Source: Omnitrophica bacterium GWA2_41_15 (GTDB lineage: Bacteria > Omnitrophota > Gorgyraeia > Gygaellales > Profunditerraquicolaceae). Taken from it: a stretch of 42,003 nucleotides of DNA. The position numbers and the translations under genes are program-made. Below, piece after piece: positions 20,775 to 30,998 of this stretch. The DNA is taken from positions 1-42,003 of the forward strand of contig CAKKQZ010000019.1 of the NCBI GenBank assembly GCA_919902445.1, in the 5' to 3' direction. How positions within the stretch are numbered: the stretch's first letter is position 1; each line of letters begins with the position of its first letter. The notes below the pieces were generated by a model. The model searched no databases and was not told the DNA's origin. It saw only the letters and a program-made list of their open reading frames with translations.

Positions 20775-20809
20775 TTTTAAGTTTTAAGTTGTAGGTTGTA
20801 GGTTTTAAA
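20775..20809. repeat. Heptameric tandem repeat between trpS and infB
   Basis: Direct read: TTTTAAG TTTTAAG TTGTAGG TTGTAGG TTTTAAA. Confidence 0.8.
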
Positions 20810-20824
20810 ACTTAAGCTTATAAC

Positions 20825-22987
20825 TTAGAGCTTTCTCGCTATTTTCTCAATCTCGTATGCCTCTATTATATCGCCTTCCATCATTGCGTCAAAACCGCTA
20901 AAACTCATCCCGCACTCAAATCCCTCTGCCACATCGCGCACATCGTCCTTAAAGCGCTTGAGTGCAGAAAGCTTTCCTTCAAAAACTACATCGCCGTTTC
21001 TGACAATATTAATCAGGCTACTGCGGTTAATCTTTCCTTTTGTAATAAAGCATCCCGCCACTGTACCCGCCCTGGATAACTTAAAGACCTTTCTTACCTC
21101 AGCCCTTCCTACGAAAACTTTATTAATCTTAGGCTCAAGCATGCCTTCAACAGCCGCCTTAATGTCACTGGCGAGTTCATAAATAATATTGTACGTCCTT
21201 ACGTCAACGCCTTCTTTAGCCACCAATTCCTTTGCCAGCTCATCTGCAGTAACATTAAACCCTAATATCAGCGCATTAGAAACAACAGCCAGGATTACGT
21301 CGGAGGAATTTATGTTGCCCACTCCGGTATGTATGATATCCAGCTTTATCTCAGAAACATTAAGCCGGCTCAGGGTCTCTTTTATCGCCTCCAGAGAACC
21401 CTGCACATCAGCCTTAATAATTAATTTTAATTCCTTAATCTTTCCCGCTGCTATTTCGGAGTGTAAGTCCTCCAGGCTTATCCTTTTTATTGTTTTTATC
21501 TGCTGCTGCCTTTCTCTCTCCGAGCGCATCGCAGCCAATTCTTTTGCCTGTTTTTCATCCGGAATAACAAAGAACTGCTCTCCTGCATACGGAACATCTG
21601 AAATCCCCAGCACCTCAACAGGGACACCCGGGCCTGCGGATATAACCACCCTTCCATGGTCATCGGTCATTGCCCTGATCTTGCCGTATAAATTTCCTAC
21701 AATTATATTCTCATTTAGGCGCAAGGTGCCGTTTTGAACAAGTAATGTGGCAACCGGTCCCCTCCCCTTTGCCATCTTTGCCTCTACGACAACCCCTCGC
21801 GCAGGCCTATTGGGATTGGATTTTAATTCCAGCATCTGGGCCTCAAGAAGCATCATTTCTAATAAACTGTCTATCCCCTGGCCTGTTTTAGCCGAAACAG
21901 GAACAGTAATAGTCTTACCTCCCCAGTCTTCTGCCTTAAGGTCTAAATCCGCTAACTGTTTTTTAACCCGGTCAAGATTTGCCTGAGGTTTGTCAATTTT
22001 ATTGATGGCAACGATTATCGGGACGCCCGCTGCACGCGCATGGTCTATGGCTTCCTGCGTTTGCGGCATTATCCCGTCGTCAGCAGCCACTACCAAAATA
22101 ACTATATCAGTGATACGCGCCCCTCTTGCGCGCATCGCAGTAAAGGCTTCATGGCCCGGGGTATCCAGAAAAGTGATTTCGCCGCGAGCTAAACTTACAC
22201 GGTACGCTCCGATATGCTGGGTAATACCCCCATGCTCTGATTCGACGACCTTTGTTTTCCTTATCGCATCTAATAATGAAGTCTTTCCGTGATCAACATG
22301 GCCCATAATAGTGACTACCGGAGGCCTCGGATTTAAATCCTTTGGCGCATCCTGTTCTTCGTGTATTTTTAAAAAAACCTCTTCTTTTCCTAAGTCTTTA
22401 TTTATTTTAAAACCGTATTTTTCACAAATTTTTATAACGTCCTGCTCATCCATGCTCTGATTTATACCTACCATGACCCGCATATCCATAAGAAACTTGA
22501 TAATTACCGATGGTTTTTCATGTAATTTAATCGCCAGGTCTTTGACGGTAATAGGAAGGTCCAGTTCCAGTTCTTTAAGTTCAACCGGCTTGACAGGTGC
22601 AGCAACTTCCACCTCAACCTTTGGCTCTATCTTTACAGGCTCATGCTTAGGAATTACCTTTAGCGCAGGAATTTCTTTTTTAACGGGCAAAACCTCTTTT
22701 TTTGGCTCACTTATAATGGGTTTTGGTATTTCTTTTTTAACTTCGGGATGTACCGGTTTTGCTACTGGAGTTTCTATTTTATAAAGAACTGGCTTGTGAG
22801 TAACTGGCTTTTGAACAGGAGGAGTTGGTTTTTGTTTAGGAACTCCCCTTTTAACAACTTTTATCGCAGGCTTAAGCTTAGGCTTAACAGCTACCTTCGG
22901 CTTGGCTGCCCTGTGCGCTGCTTTTTTTGGCTTTACCAGTGCTTTTCTCTTATGCGCAGTTGCTTTTTCTTTTTTTCGCTTTAGCAT
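20825..22987 (-). CDS. infB: Translation initiation factor IF-2, with Lys/Pro-rich N-terminus
   Basis: [49 protein letters not shown]. Confidence 0.97.
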   Translation of the reverse strand: MLKRKKEKATAHKRKALVKPKKAAHRAAKPKVAVKPKLKPAIKVVKRGVPKQKPTPPVQKPVTHKPVLYKIETPVAKPVHPEVKKEIPKPIISEPKKEVLPVKKEIPALKVIPKHEPVKIEPKVEVEVAAPVKPVELKELELDLPITVKDLAIKLHEKPSVIIKFLMDMRVMVGINQSMDEQDVIKICEKYGFKINKDLGKEEVFLKIHEEQDAPKDLNPRPPVVTIMGHVDHGKTSLLDAIRKTKVVESEHGGITQHIGAYRVSLARGEITFLDTPGHEAFTAMRARGARITDIVILVVAADDGIMPQTQEAIDHARAAGVPIIVAINKIDKPQANLDRVKKQLADLDLKAEDWGGKTITVPVSAKTGQGIDSLLEMMLLEAQMLELKSNPNRPARGVVVEAKMAKGRGPVATLLVQNGTLRLNENIIVGNLYGKIRAMTDDHGRVVISAGPGVPVEVLGISDVPYAGEQFFVIPDEKQAKELAAMRSERERQQQIKTIKRISLEDLHSEIAAGKIKELKLIIKADVQGSLEAIKETLSRLNVSEIKLDIIHTGVGNINSSDVILAVVSNALILGFNVTADELAKELVAKEGVDVRTYNIIYELASDIKAAVEGMLEPKINKVFVGRAEVRKVFKLSRAGTVAGCFITKGKINRSSLINIVRNGDVVFEGKLSALKRFKDDVRDVAEGFECGMSFSGFDAMMEGDIIEAYEIEKIARKL

Positions 22988-23018
22988 AATTTAATACCTT
23001 TCCGGAAGAAACTTCGTG

Positions 23019-23035
23019 CGCCAACTTCGTTGGCG
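23019..23035. repeat. Short perfect hairpin between nusA and infB
   Basis: CGCCAAC-TTC-GTTGGCG. Confidence 0.6.
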
Positions 23036-23038
23036 GAC

Positions 23039-24283
23039 TCAGGATTTTAATTTTTTCGCTTCCTGTATTAATTTTTCTGCTTTTTTTACGCCAATGCCTT
23101 TTATTTGTGTCAGGCCTTCCGCCTTTGCCTTCAAAATATCATCTATTGTCTTTATGCCAGATTCTTTCAGCAAGGTTAAGGTTTTCTCTCCTACCCCTGG
23201 CAATCCCCCTAAAGAAATTTTCTCTTTTTTTGCTTTTTTCTTCTTCTTTTTTTCTTCCGCTTCAGCCGCCTCTTTTTTTTCTTCTGTTTTTTCTTCAGCA
23301 GCTACCTTTGGCGCCTCCTTTGGGCCCAACGCTTCCGCGGCAGCTTGTGTCTTAGTGCGGATATCCAGCTCCCATCCTATTAACCTTGAGGCAAGCCGGA
23401 CATTCTGCCCATGTTTACCTATTGCAAGAGAAAGCTGGTCATCAGCAACAATTACCGTTGCCTTCTGATGCTCTTTGTCCAGTTTTATTTCCGAGACTTC
23501 AGCCGGTGAAAGAGCTGCTTTTATATATTCCCTTATATCTTCATTATAGCGCACAATATCGATTTTTTCACCCTGTAATTCATTTACGATATTTCTCACG
23601 CGGTTACCGCGCATACCGACGCATGCGCCAACAGAATCTACTTTTTCATTCTTTGACCAGACCGCTATCTTTGTGCGCTCGCCTGCCTGGCGCGAAATGA
23701 ATTTTATCTCCACAATCCCTTCGTAAATCTCAGGGACCTCCAATTCAAATAGTTTTTTTACTAAATTAGAGTGCGTCCTGGATAGAATAATCTGCGGCCC
23801 CTTAACTTCCTTTCTTACCTCAACAACATATGCACGTATGCGCTGGCCCTGCCTGAATTCCTCTTTTGGCGATTGCTCGCGTTTAAGCAAAATGCCTTCT
23901 GCTTTGCCCAAAAGATCTATGACAATATTGCCCTTTTCAAACCTGTAAACTGTGCCGCTGACGATTTCACCAACCCTTCCCTGGAATTCATTAAAAACAA
24001 CTTCCTTCTCCGCCTCGCGCATCTTCTGGATAATTACCTGACGCGCAGTAGAAGCTGCGATACGGCCGAAATCAATTGAGGTTATTTCTTCATTATTCCT
24101 GAAGGCCTTGATTTTGCCTGTATTTGTGTCAAGCTGGATCTTCAGCTCCTCTTCCGGCTTGATATCAATGACTTTTTTTGCAGCGCTCAAAAGCGCGCTC
24201 TCTACGGCGCTAATAAGCACTTCCTTTTTTATCCCTTTTTCTCTTTCAATCTGTTCGATTATTGCAAGTAATTCCTGACTCAT
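23039..24283 (-). CDS. nusA: Transcription termination/antitermination factor NusA
   Basis: GTVYRFEKGNIVIDLLGKAEGILLKREQ, VGACVGMRGNRVRNIVNELQGEKIDIV, C-terminal HhH. Confidence 0.96.
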   Translation of the reverse strand: MSQELLAIIEQIEREKGIKKEVLISAVESALLSAAKKVIDIKPEEELKIQLDTNTGKIKAFRNNEEITSIDFGRIAASTARQVIIQKMREAEKEVVFNEFQGRVGEIVSGTVYRFEKGNIVIDLLGKAEGILLKREQSPKEEFRQGQRIRAYVVEVRKEVKGPQIILSRTHSNLVKKLFELEVPEIYEGIVEIKFISRQAGERTKIAVWSKNEKVDSVGACVGMRGNRVRNIVNELQGEKIDIVRYNEDIREYIKAALSPAEVSEIKLDKEHQKATVIVADDQLSLAIGKHGQNVRLASRLIGWELDIRTKTQAAAEALGPKEAPKVAAEEKTEEKKEAAEAEEKKKKKKAKKEKISLGGLPGVGEKTLTLLKESGIKTIDDILKAKAEGLTQIKGIGVKKAEKLIQEAKKLKS

Positions 24284-24289
24284 ATTTAT

Positions 24290-24396
24290 CTCCTTAATGA
24301 GCCCACAACTTACGGAACGTTAGTGAACGTAAGTTGTTTGGGCGAATTAATCCCGCTTCTTGATTTCCAAGGTAACAGCGGGAGAAGTTCAACCGC
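24290..24396 (-). repeat. Leader-associated structured repeat, copy 2 (upstream of nusA)
   Basis: GCCCACAACTTACG...CGTAAGTTGTTTGGGC; TCCCGCT...AGCGGGA; AGAAGTTCAACCGC. Confidence 0.85.
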
Positions 24397-24417
24397 AATG
24401 ATTTGCAGGCGAATTGT

Positions 24418-24885
24418 TTAAACCTCTTCCATTTCTTGTTTTCCTGTTGTGATTTTAGACAGCTGTATCTCTATTATCCTTATTCCTATATCTACATAAA
24501 CCGTTTCATCCACCACCTTGGTTATAATTCCTGCGTACTCTAATTTTCCTTCTATCGGCTCTCTCAAGAAAAATCTAACTTTCCTATTTACGCAGCGAGA
24601 AAAATCCTGTTTAGTTTTTAAAGGCCTGTCAAGCCCAGGGCTTGATACTTCTAAGGTATAATGCTGCTGCAATATGTTTTTTCCCTCTAAAAAAGCGCTC
24701 AGGGCTTTATTCAAAGAGGTGCAATCACCTATGCTTATACCTCCTCCGGGCATATCAACCAAGAGCCTCAATACAAGATTTCTTCCCTCATACCTAAAAA
24801 TCAAATCTACCAAATCAAGATTTTGTGTTTTTAAAAAATCTTCAACGGCCCCCATTAGTTCATCCCTAAGGGCATCATTATCCAT
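24418..24885 (-). CDS. rimP: Ribosome maturation factor RimP
   Basis: LRLLVDMPGGGISIGDCTSLNKALSAFL, YTLEVSSPGLDRPLK. Confidence 0.92.
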   Translation of the reverse strand: MDNDALRDELMGAVEDFLKTQNLDLVDLIFRYEGRNLVLRLLVDMPGGGISIGDCTSLNKALSAFLEGKNILQQHYTLEVSSPGLDRPLKTKQDFSRCVNRKVRFFLREPIEGKLEYAGIITKVVDETVYVDIGIRIIEIQLSKITTGKQEMEEV

Positions 24886-26173
24886 TTAATAGATTCTCTA
24901 TTTCTTTTAAGGTATCTGCCTTAGGCTTGATAATCTTTTCACCGCTTCCGCGCACCTTTAACTCTACAGTATTATCCTTTAAAGAACCCTTACCTATAAT
25001 TACCTGTAAAGGAATACCCAAAAGGTCTGCATCCTTGAATTTTACCCCTGCGCGTTCATCCCTGTCATCCAAAAGCGCCTCGATACCTCTTTCCTTAAGT
25101 TCCTCGTGCAATTTAAAACTCAAGTTCCTGATTTTTTCGTCAGTCACATCCAGAGAAAGTATGATTACTTTATAAGGGGCTATTTCCTTCGGCCAGATAA
25201 TCCCGTCTTTATCATTATTCTGCTCAATTATCGCTTGAATCAAGCGCGATACCCCTATCCCGTAACAACCCATAATAATCGGCTGCAGTTTTCCGCTGGC
25301 ATCAAGAAAATTTGCGCCCAACCTGGCACTATACTTTGTGCCTAATTTAAAAATATGCGCCACTTCAATAGTGTTCTTCTTTTCGTAACTCCTGCCGCAT
25401 TTCAAGCAGGTTTCTTGATTACCTTCTTTTCCCGCAATACGGGATCCCGCCTCACTTTCAATCGCAGGGCGGGAAAACGCCTTTGCTGATTTGCATTCAG
25501 GGCAAAATAAAACAATATCCTCTCCGTCTTTAGCCGGCACCATGTATTCATGCGAGACCCCGCCGCCCATAACTCCGGAATCTGCTTCAGTAGTAAGGAA
25601 TTTTAAACCGCAACGCGTAAATATCCTGTTATATGCTTTAAACATCGCCTTGTAATTAATATCAAGCCCGGCTCTATCTTTATCAAAACTATAAGCATCC
25701 TTCATTAAAAATTCACACGCCCTGATTAAACCGAAACGCGGCCTGATCTCATCGCGGAATTTTGTCTGAATCTGGTATAAAATCAAAGGCAGCTGTTTAT
25801 AACTTGAAACGTGATTTTTTACTAAATCAGTAATTATTTCTTCGTGCGTGGGCCCAAGGCAGATCTTACGCCCCCTTCTATCGGTAAACCTGATCATCAC
25901 TTCGCCGATATCCTTATCACGGCCCGTCTTCTGCCATAATTCCATTGGCTGCAAAGCGGGAAGAAGGACTTCTGAGGCATTACAGGCATTCATCTCTTCA
26001 CGGATGATTCTTTGAATATTATTCAAAACCTTCAAGCCCAAAGGCAGATACGAATAAGCACCTGCCATAAGCATGCGGATGAGGCCAGCACGTAATGATA
26101 ACTTATGGCTTATTGACTCTGCCTCTTGAGGAGTTTCTTTTAAAGTAGGTATAAAAGTTTTTGTCCAAAGCAT
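24878..26173 (-). CDS. proS: Prolyl-tRNA synthetase, bacterial-type core without the INS editing domain
   Basis: RAGLIRMLMAGAYSYLPLGLKVL, GPTHEEIITDLV, KFRDEIRPRFGLIRACEFLMKDAYSF, MGCYGIGVSRL. Only 431 aa. Confidence 0.94.
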   Translation of the reverse strand: MLWTKTFIPTLKETPQEAESISHKLSLRAGLIRMLMAGAYSYLPLGLKVLNNIQRIIREEMNACNASEVLLPALQPMELWQKTGRDKDIGEVMIRFTDRRGRKICLGPTHEEIITDLVKNHVSSYKQLPLILYQIQTKFRDEIRPRFGLIRACEFLMKDAYSFDKDRAGLDINYKAMFKAYNRIFTRCGLKFLTTEADSGVMGGGVSHEYMVPAKDGEDIVLFCPECKSAKAFSRPAIESEAGSRIAGKEGNQETCLKCGRSYEKKNTIEVAHIFKLGTKYSARLGANFLDASGKLQPIIMGCYGIGVSRLIQAIIEQNNDKDGIIWPKEIAPYKVIILSLDVTDEKIRNLSFKLHEELKERGIEALLDDRDERAGVKFKDADLLGIPLQVIIGKGSLKDNTVELKVRGSGEKIIKPKADTLKEIENLLNG

Positions 26174-27238
26174 TTAGAGCCCTTTCGAGATCTCTTTTAT
26201 CAGGGTATCCACACATTCACCGGAAGAAATTTTTCTCACCGGCTTACCTTTTTTAAATAACAGGCCTTCTTTTTTTCCAAAGGCAACCCCTATATCCGCC
26301 TCTTTGGCTTCACCGGGGCCGTTAACAACACACCCCATTATTGCAATCTTTAGAGGTTTTGAGTAAAGCTTTCTGCCGGAAGCAGAAATTCTTAATTCCA
26401 GGTCTCTGGCTATTTTTTCCAAATCCACTTCACAGCGTCCGCAGGTAGGACAACTTATAATCTGCGGCCCGAAGCGGCGTATTGAGAGCGACTCTAAGAT
26501 AATTTTGGCTACGGCCACTTCCTGCTGCGGCTTATCCGTAAGGGAAATCCTAAGCGTATCTCCGATTCCGTTCATAAGAAGGCTCCCCAGCGCAATACTT
26601 GACTTTATCGCGCCTGCGTAAGGCAGTCCGGTAGCGGTAACCCCTAAATGCAGAGGATAATCGCAAAGTTTTGCAATTTTTTCGTATGCCTCTACGGTAT
26701 CCAGCACATTAGATGCCTTAAGAGAAATTACGATGTCGTAGAATTTAAGGCTTTCCAATGTTTTTACATAATCCAGCGCGCTTGCTACTAATCTATCCGG
26801 CATGGTTAATCTTTTGGAATTGGACTCCTTAACCGACCCGGAGTTAACACCAACCCTTAAAGGTATTTTAGCGTTCTTTAAAGCGCTTACTATTCCTTTT
26901 AATTCTTCTTTTTTATAAATATTGCCCGGATTAAGGCGGATCTTATCTACTCCGCTATCTATCGCCTGTATAGCCAGCCGCCAGTTAAAATGTATATCCC
27001 CAACCAAGGGTATCTTTACAGCCTTTTTAATTTTACTTAATGCGCTTGCATCAAGGCTATTCTTTACAGCCAAGCGCACAATCTCGCATCCGGCGCCTTC
27101 CAATTCCTCTATCTGCCTGATTGTTTCTTCAATATCAGAGGTCTTTGTCTTAGTCATGGACTGGATAGCAACCGGATGGTCACCGCCGATAAGGATATTT
27201 CCTATTTTTACAGTTATTGTCTTGCGCCTTGCTAGCAT
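26174..27238 (-). CDS. ispG: (E)-4-hydroxy-3-methylbut-2-enyl-diphosphate synthase
   Basis: VKIGNILIGGDHPVAIQSMTKTKT, ISCPTCGRCEVDL, IAIMGCVVNGPGEAKEADIG. Confidence 0.96.
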   Translation of the reverse strand: MLARRKTITVKIGNILIGGDHPVAIQSMTKTKTSDIEETIRQIEELEGAGCEIVRLAVKNSLDASALSKIKKAVKIPLVGDIHFNWRLAIQAIDSGVDKIRLNPGNIYKKEELKGIVSALKNAKIPLRVGVNSGSVKESNSKRLTMPDRLVASALDYVKTLESLKFYDIVISLKASNVLDTVEAYEKIAKLCDYPLHLGVTATGLPYAGAIKSSIALGSLLMNGIGDTLRISLTDKPQQEVAVAKIILESLSIRRFGPQIISCPTCGRCEVDLEKIARDLELRISASGRKLYSKPLKIAIMGCVVNGPGEAKEADIGVAFGKKEGLLFKKGKPVRKISSGECVDTLIKEISKGL

Positions 27239-27242
27239 AATT

Positions 27243-28325
27243 TTATTTTACAAAAAGTTTCTGGATTTTATCCCCGAACAACCTGACGATATCATTGTAA
27301 GTTACAAATACCGCAAGGGTTATTATTATCGAAAGCCCGGCCTGCGTGATAATCTTTTCCGCTTTAAGGCTCAAGGCCTTGCCTCTTATCTTTTCAAACC
27401 CTAAAAATAAAATATGGCCTCCGTCCAATATAGGCAAAGGAAGAAGGTTAAATACCGCCAGGCTTACATTTAATACTGCCATAAGATGCAGGAGCGCAAT
27501 TAAGCCCATGCTCGCGGCTTTTGAGGTAATGAAAAAAATCCCCAGCGGCCCGGTTACTGATTCGCGTATAGATAACTTACCGGAAATCATCCTCCAAAGC
27601 CCCTGATAGGTCAAAACAGTAAGTTCCCAGGTTTTATTTATACCCAGTGTAAAAGATTTAAAGAAACCATGCCTTACCTTTATTAATTCTTCAAAAGGAG
27701 TAATCCCCAATAAACCTATACTGTGTTTTTTCCCTAAGGGGTCTTCGAATTGCTTTTCCTTAATAATTATTGAGGTTGTAAATTCCTTATTGTTGCGAAA
27801 GACTACGAGCTTCGCTTTTTCATCCGCTTTCTTGCCCTGGACTATATTCTGCAACTCCTCCCAATAGGCGACCCTCTGGCCGTCTATTTCAATAATCTTA
27901 TCCGCTACCTGAAGCCCTGCTTCCTTTGCTCCGAAACCTTCAATTAAGCCCCCCACCTTAGTAGTAAGCGTAGGATAACCAACAAAAAATATCAGCCAGA
28001 AAAAAAGGAACCCTAAAATGTAATTCAGGAATGCCCCTGAAAAGAGTATCCAGAAACGGCTTCCCGGCGGCTTTGAAAAGTATTCATCCGGCCCACCTTT
28101 AAACTCCTCCAGATTATCCCCTGCGAGTTTAACAAAGCCTCCCAGGGGTATGGCTGCTATACTATACTCGGTACCATTTCTATTTTTCTTTAAAATCTGC
28201 GGCCCGAACCCAAGAGAAAATTTTTCCACGCGGACGCCCATTTTTCTTGCCACAATAAAATGCCCAAATTCATGGACAATAATAAGTATGCTTAAAATAA
28301 GTATAAAAATAGGAAGTGCGATCAC
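27243..28325 (-). CDS. rseP: RIP metalloprotease RseP (site-2 protease family)
   Basis: IIVHEFGHFIVARKMGVRVEKFSLGFGP, PDZ region, LLPLPILDGGHILF. Confidence 0.95.
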   Translation of the reverse strand: MIALPIFILILSILIIVHEFGHFIVARKMGVRVEKFSLGFGPQILKKNRNGTEYSIAAIPLGGFVKLAGDNLEEFKGGPDEYFSKPPGSRFWILFSGAFLNYILGFLFFWLIFFVGYPTLTTKVGGLIEGFGAKEAGLQVADKIIEIDGQRVAYWEELQNIVQGKKADEKAKLVVFRNNKEFTTSIIIKEKQFEDPLGKKHSIGLLGITPFEELIKVRHGFFKSFTLGINKTWELTVLTYQGLWRMISGKLSIRESVTGPLGIFFITSKAASMGLIALLHLMAVLNVSLAVFNLLPLPILDGGHILFLGFEKIRGKALSLKAEKIITQAGLSIIITLAVFVTYNDIVRLFGDKIQKLFVK

Positions 28326-29470
28326 GATAACTCTCCGATTGTTTTATATGACTCAAGGCGTGCCCAGGAGTCCGCATCAATGATATCCGCTAAATCCGGC
28401 TTAAGCTTATTCCTGTGGCTACCAAGTACGCGCTCGATAATCCTTGGGATGTCAACAAAATTTATTCTTCTGTTTAAAAATTCCCTCACACTAACCTCAT
28501 TAGCGGCATTCAATACAGCGGGCTTTGTGCCAAGCTCCGCGGCAACCTGTAAGGCCAGTTTCAAGCAGGGGAATTTTTTAAAATCAGGCTTTTCAAAATG
28601 AAGCTCCTTTAGTTTATAAAAGTCTACCGTGGGAAGCGAATTTGCAAACCTCTCTGGGTATGAAAGGGCGTATTGAATTGGTATACGCATATCCGTAGCT
28701 GATAATTGCGCAATAACCACTCCGTCAATAAATTCCACCATGGAATGTATTATTGCTTCGGGATGTATAAGTATTTTTATTTTTTCACTTTGGACATTGA
28801 ATAAAAACATCGTCTCAAGAAGTTCTAAGCCCTTATTCATCAGGGTAGCCGAATCAACGGTAATCTTCCTGCCCATCTTCCACTTTGGGTGCTTTAATAC
28901 TTCCGCCAAAGAAATACCCTCTAATTTTTTTTTCGAGGTTTTTCTGAAAGGCCCGCCTGAGGCAGTCAGGTAAATACTCTTTAAATTTGCGCTTTTGTGG
29001 CCTTCAAGGCACTGCCAGATTGCGGATTGTTCGCTGTCAACCGGAATAATACTTGCCTTTTTATTAACCATCATATTCATTATTATCGGGCCTGCCATTA
29101 CCAGGGCTTCTTTATTGGCTAAGGCTATCTGCTTATTTGCCTCTATTGCCTTTATTAAGGGCAAGAGTGCGGCAGAACCGCTTATAGCTAAAAGGACCTC
29201 CTGAGTATTTTTCTCCTGGACGATTTTCTCAAGGCCTCCCTCGCCAAAGAATATTTTAGTTTTCTTAACCGCTTTCAATCTCTTGCCCGCAGCCGTATCG
29301 CTCACGCAGGCAAATTCCGGGCGAAATTCTTTTATCTGCCTTTCGAAAAGCTCAATATTAGAATTCGTGCTCAAGGCAATTACTCTGAATTTTTCCGGGA
29401 AATGCCTGATTACCTCCAAGGCGCTCAATCCTATGGAGCCGGTTGAACCTAAGACCGCTATGTTTTTCAT
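28322..29470 (-). CDS. dxr: 1-deoxy-D-xylulose-5-phosphate reductoisomerase
   Basis: IAVLGSTGSIGLSALEVI, ALANKEALVMAG, IIPVDSEQSAIWQCL, TASGGPF, VDSATLMNKGLELLE. Confidence 0.97.
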   Translation of the reverse strand: MKNIAVLGSTGSIGLSALEVIRHFPEKFRVIALSTNSNIELFERQIKEFRPEFACVSDTAAGKRLKAVKKTKIFFGEGGLEKIVQEKNTQEVLLAISGSAALLPLIKAIEANKQIALANKEALVMAGPIIMNMMVNKKASIIPVDSEQSAIWQCLEGHKSANLKSIYLTASGGPFRKTSKKKLEGISLAEVLKHPKWKMGRKITVDSATLMNKGLELLETMFLFNVQSEKIKILIHPEAIIHSMVEFIDGVVIAQLSATDMRIPIQYALSYPERFANSLPTVDFYKLKELHFEKPDFKKFPCLKLALQVAAELGTKPAVLNAANEVSVREFLNRRINFVDIPRIIERVLGSHRNKLKPDLADIIDADSWARLESYKTIGELS

Positions 29471-30261
29471 TTTAGGATAATAGAGATATAAAAATAAAAT
29501 ACCGGGGCTGTAAAAAGCAAACTATCCAGCTCATCCAGTACCCCTCCCATCCCAGGAAATATTTTACCCGAGTCTTTTACTCCGCAGTCGCGCTTAATCA
29601 ATGACTCAGAAAGGTCCCCCAGCTGCCCCAGGGCACTTAAGGCAATACCCATAATTACAAGGTGTAAATAGCTAAAACCTAAAAAAAGCCTGCTTGCCAA
29701 TGCGCCTAACAGGCTAAATATCAAACCCCCTATTGCTCCCTCCACTGTTTTTTTCGGGCTGATGCGCGGCATTAAAGGGGACTTGCCAAAACGCGAACCG
29801 ATGAGATAAGCCCCGACATCCCCTAATTTAGTCATCAATAATACCGACGCCAATAAGCCTGCGCCGTTAGGCATAAACCTTATCTTAATCAAGAAACTTA
29901 AAAGCCAGGAAACATAAAGTATCCCGAAGAGCGTAGTGGATATATCTACGATGACTCCGCTATTTTGCCTGCGCCTGAACTGCATTAAAAGGAGGAATAA
30001 GAGTAACAGGGAAATAAAGCTGAGCTCCCATTTTTTAGTAAGCTCAAAACGCAGGAGTATTGATAAAGGGATTATGCTTCCCATACCGATGCCTACGTAT
30101 TTGTATATTTTTATCCCCTTTTTTTCAACCATGGTAAAGAACTCATATAACCCTAAGACGATAAAAAACATTACCGCTATGCTAAAAACCCATCCAGTCG
30201 TTACCGCGGCAGTAATTAACGCTATAAGAAATATGGCGCTAATTATCCTTTTTGAGAACAT
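29467..30261 (-). CDS. cdsA: Phosphatidate cytidylyltransferase
   Basis: Multiple TM segments; KLGDVGAYLIGSRFGKSPLMPRISPKKTVEGAIGGL; SLIKRDCGVKDSGKIFPGMGGVLDELDSLLF. Confidence 0.95.
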   Translation of the reverse strand: MFSKRIISAIFLIALITAAVTTGWVFSIAVMFFIVLGLYEFFTMVEKKGIKIYKYVGIGMGSIIPLSILLRFELTKKWELSFISLLLLFLLLMQFRRRQNSGVIVDISTTLFGILYVSWLLSFLIKIRFMPNGAGLLASVLLMTKLGDVGAYLIGSRFGKSPLMPRISPKKTVEGAIGGLIFSLLGALASRLFLGFSYLHLVIMGIALSALGQLGDLSESLIKRDCGVKDSGKIFPGMGGVLDELDSLLFTAPVFYFYISIILK

Positions 30262-30970
30262 CTATGCCTCCGAACCTTCTGTCTCTTTTCTGATATTCCT
30301 CAATTGCAATTTCTAGTTCACTTCTATTAAAATCAGGCCAAAATTTTTTTGTAAAATATAATTCCGCGTAAGAAAGCTGCCAGAGCAGGAAATTACTGAT
30401 GCGCAGCTCACCCGACGGCCTGATTAACAAGTCGGGGTCAGGTATCCCAGCGGTATATAGGTACTTACTGAACCCATCTACATCCAGGTCATTTATATCT
30501 GCCTGCTCCCTGAGGACGGCATCGGTAAATTTCTTAACTGCATCCACTATCTCCTGGCGGGCTCCGTAATTTAAAGCAAGGACCACAGTTAATCCTGTGT
30601 TGCCCTTGGTCTGCTCTTTGGCCTCGCGGATCTTTTTTTGCAGATACTCAGGGATAGGATTACCCCTTCCTATCGAAAGAAACCTGATATTCTTTTTGTC
30701 CAACTTTTTGATTTCACGGACCAAAAAATTATTTAAATAACGCATCAGCATATCCACTTCTTTTTTTGGCCTGCTCCAGTTCTCGGTAGAAAAAGCAAAA
30801 AATGTAACCACTTTAACGCCTAAGTCAGCGCAGGCATTTACAATCTCCTTAACGCGCTCAATACCCCGCTTGTGCCCGACACTACGAGGCAAAGCTCTTT
30901 CCTTTGCCCAACGGCCATTGCCATCCATTATTATAGCAATGTGTTTAGGAATATTGTTTTTATCTAACAT
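30239..30970 (-). CDS. uppS: Undecaprenyl (isoprenyl) diphosphate synthase
   Basis: PKHIAIIMDGNGRWAKERALPRSVGHKRG, TFFAFSTENWSRP, PDLLIRPSGELRISNFLLWQLSYAELYF. Confidence 0.96.
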   Translation of the reverse strand: MLDKNNIPKHIAIIMDGNGRWAKERALPRSVGHKRGIERVKEIVNACADLGVKVVTFFAFSTENWSRPKKEVDMLMRYLNNFLVREIKKLDKKNIRFLSIGRGNPIPEYLQKKIREAKEQTKGNTGLTVVLALNYGARQEIVDAVKKFTDAVLREQADINDLDVDGFSKYLYTAGIPDPDLLIRPSGELRISNFLLWQLSYAELYFTKKFWPDFNRSELEIAIEEYQKRDRRFGGIDVLKKDN

Positions 30971-30998
30971 TTATTTAATACTTTGACTCTTTGATACT

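Noticed and set aside
22600-22987. Lys/Pro-rich low-complexity N-terminus of IF-2 as a novel domain
   Set aside because: Variable, charged IF-2 N-termini are common in bacteria; the G domain and C-terminal domains are normal.
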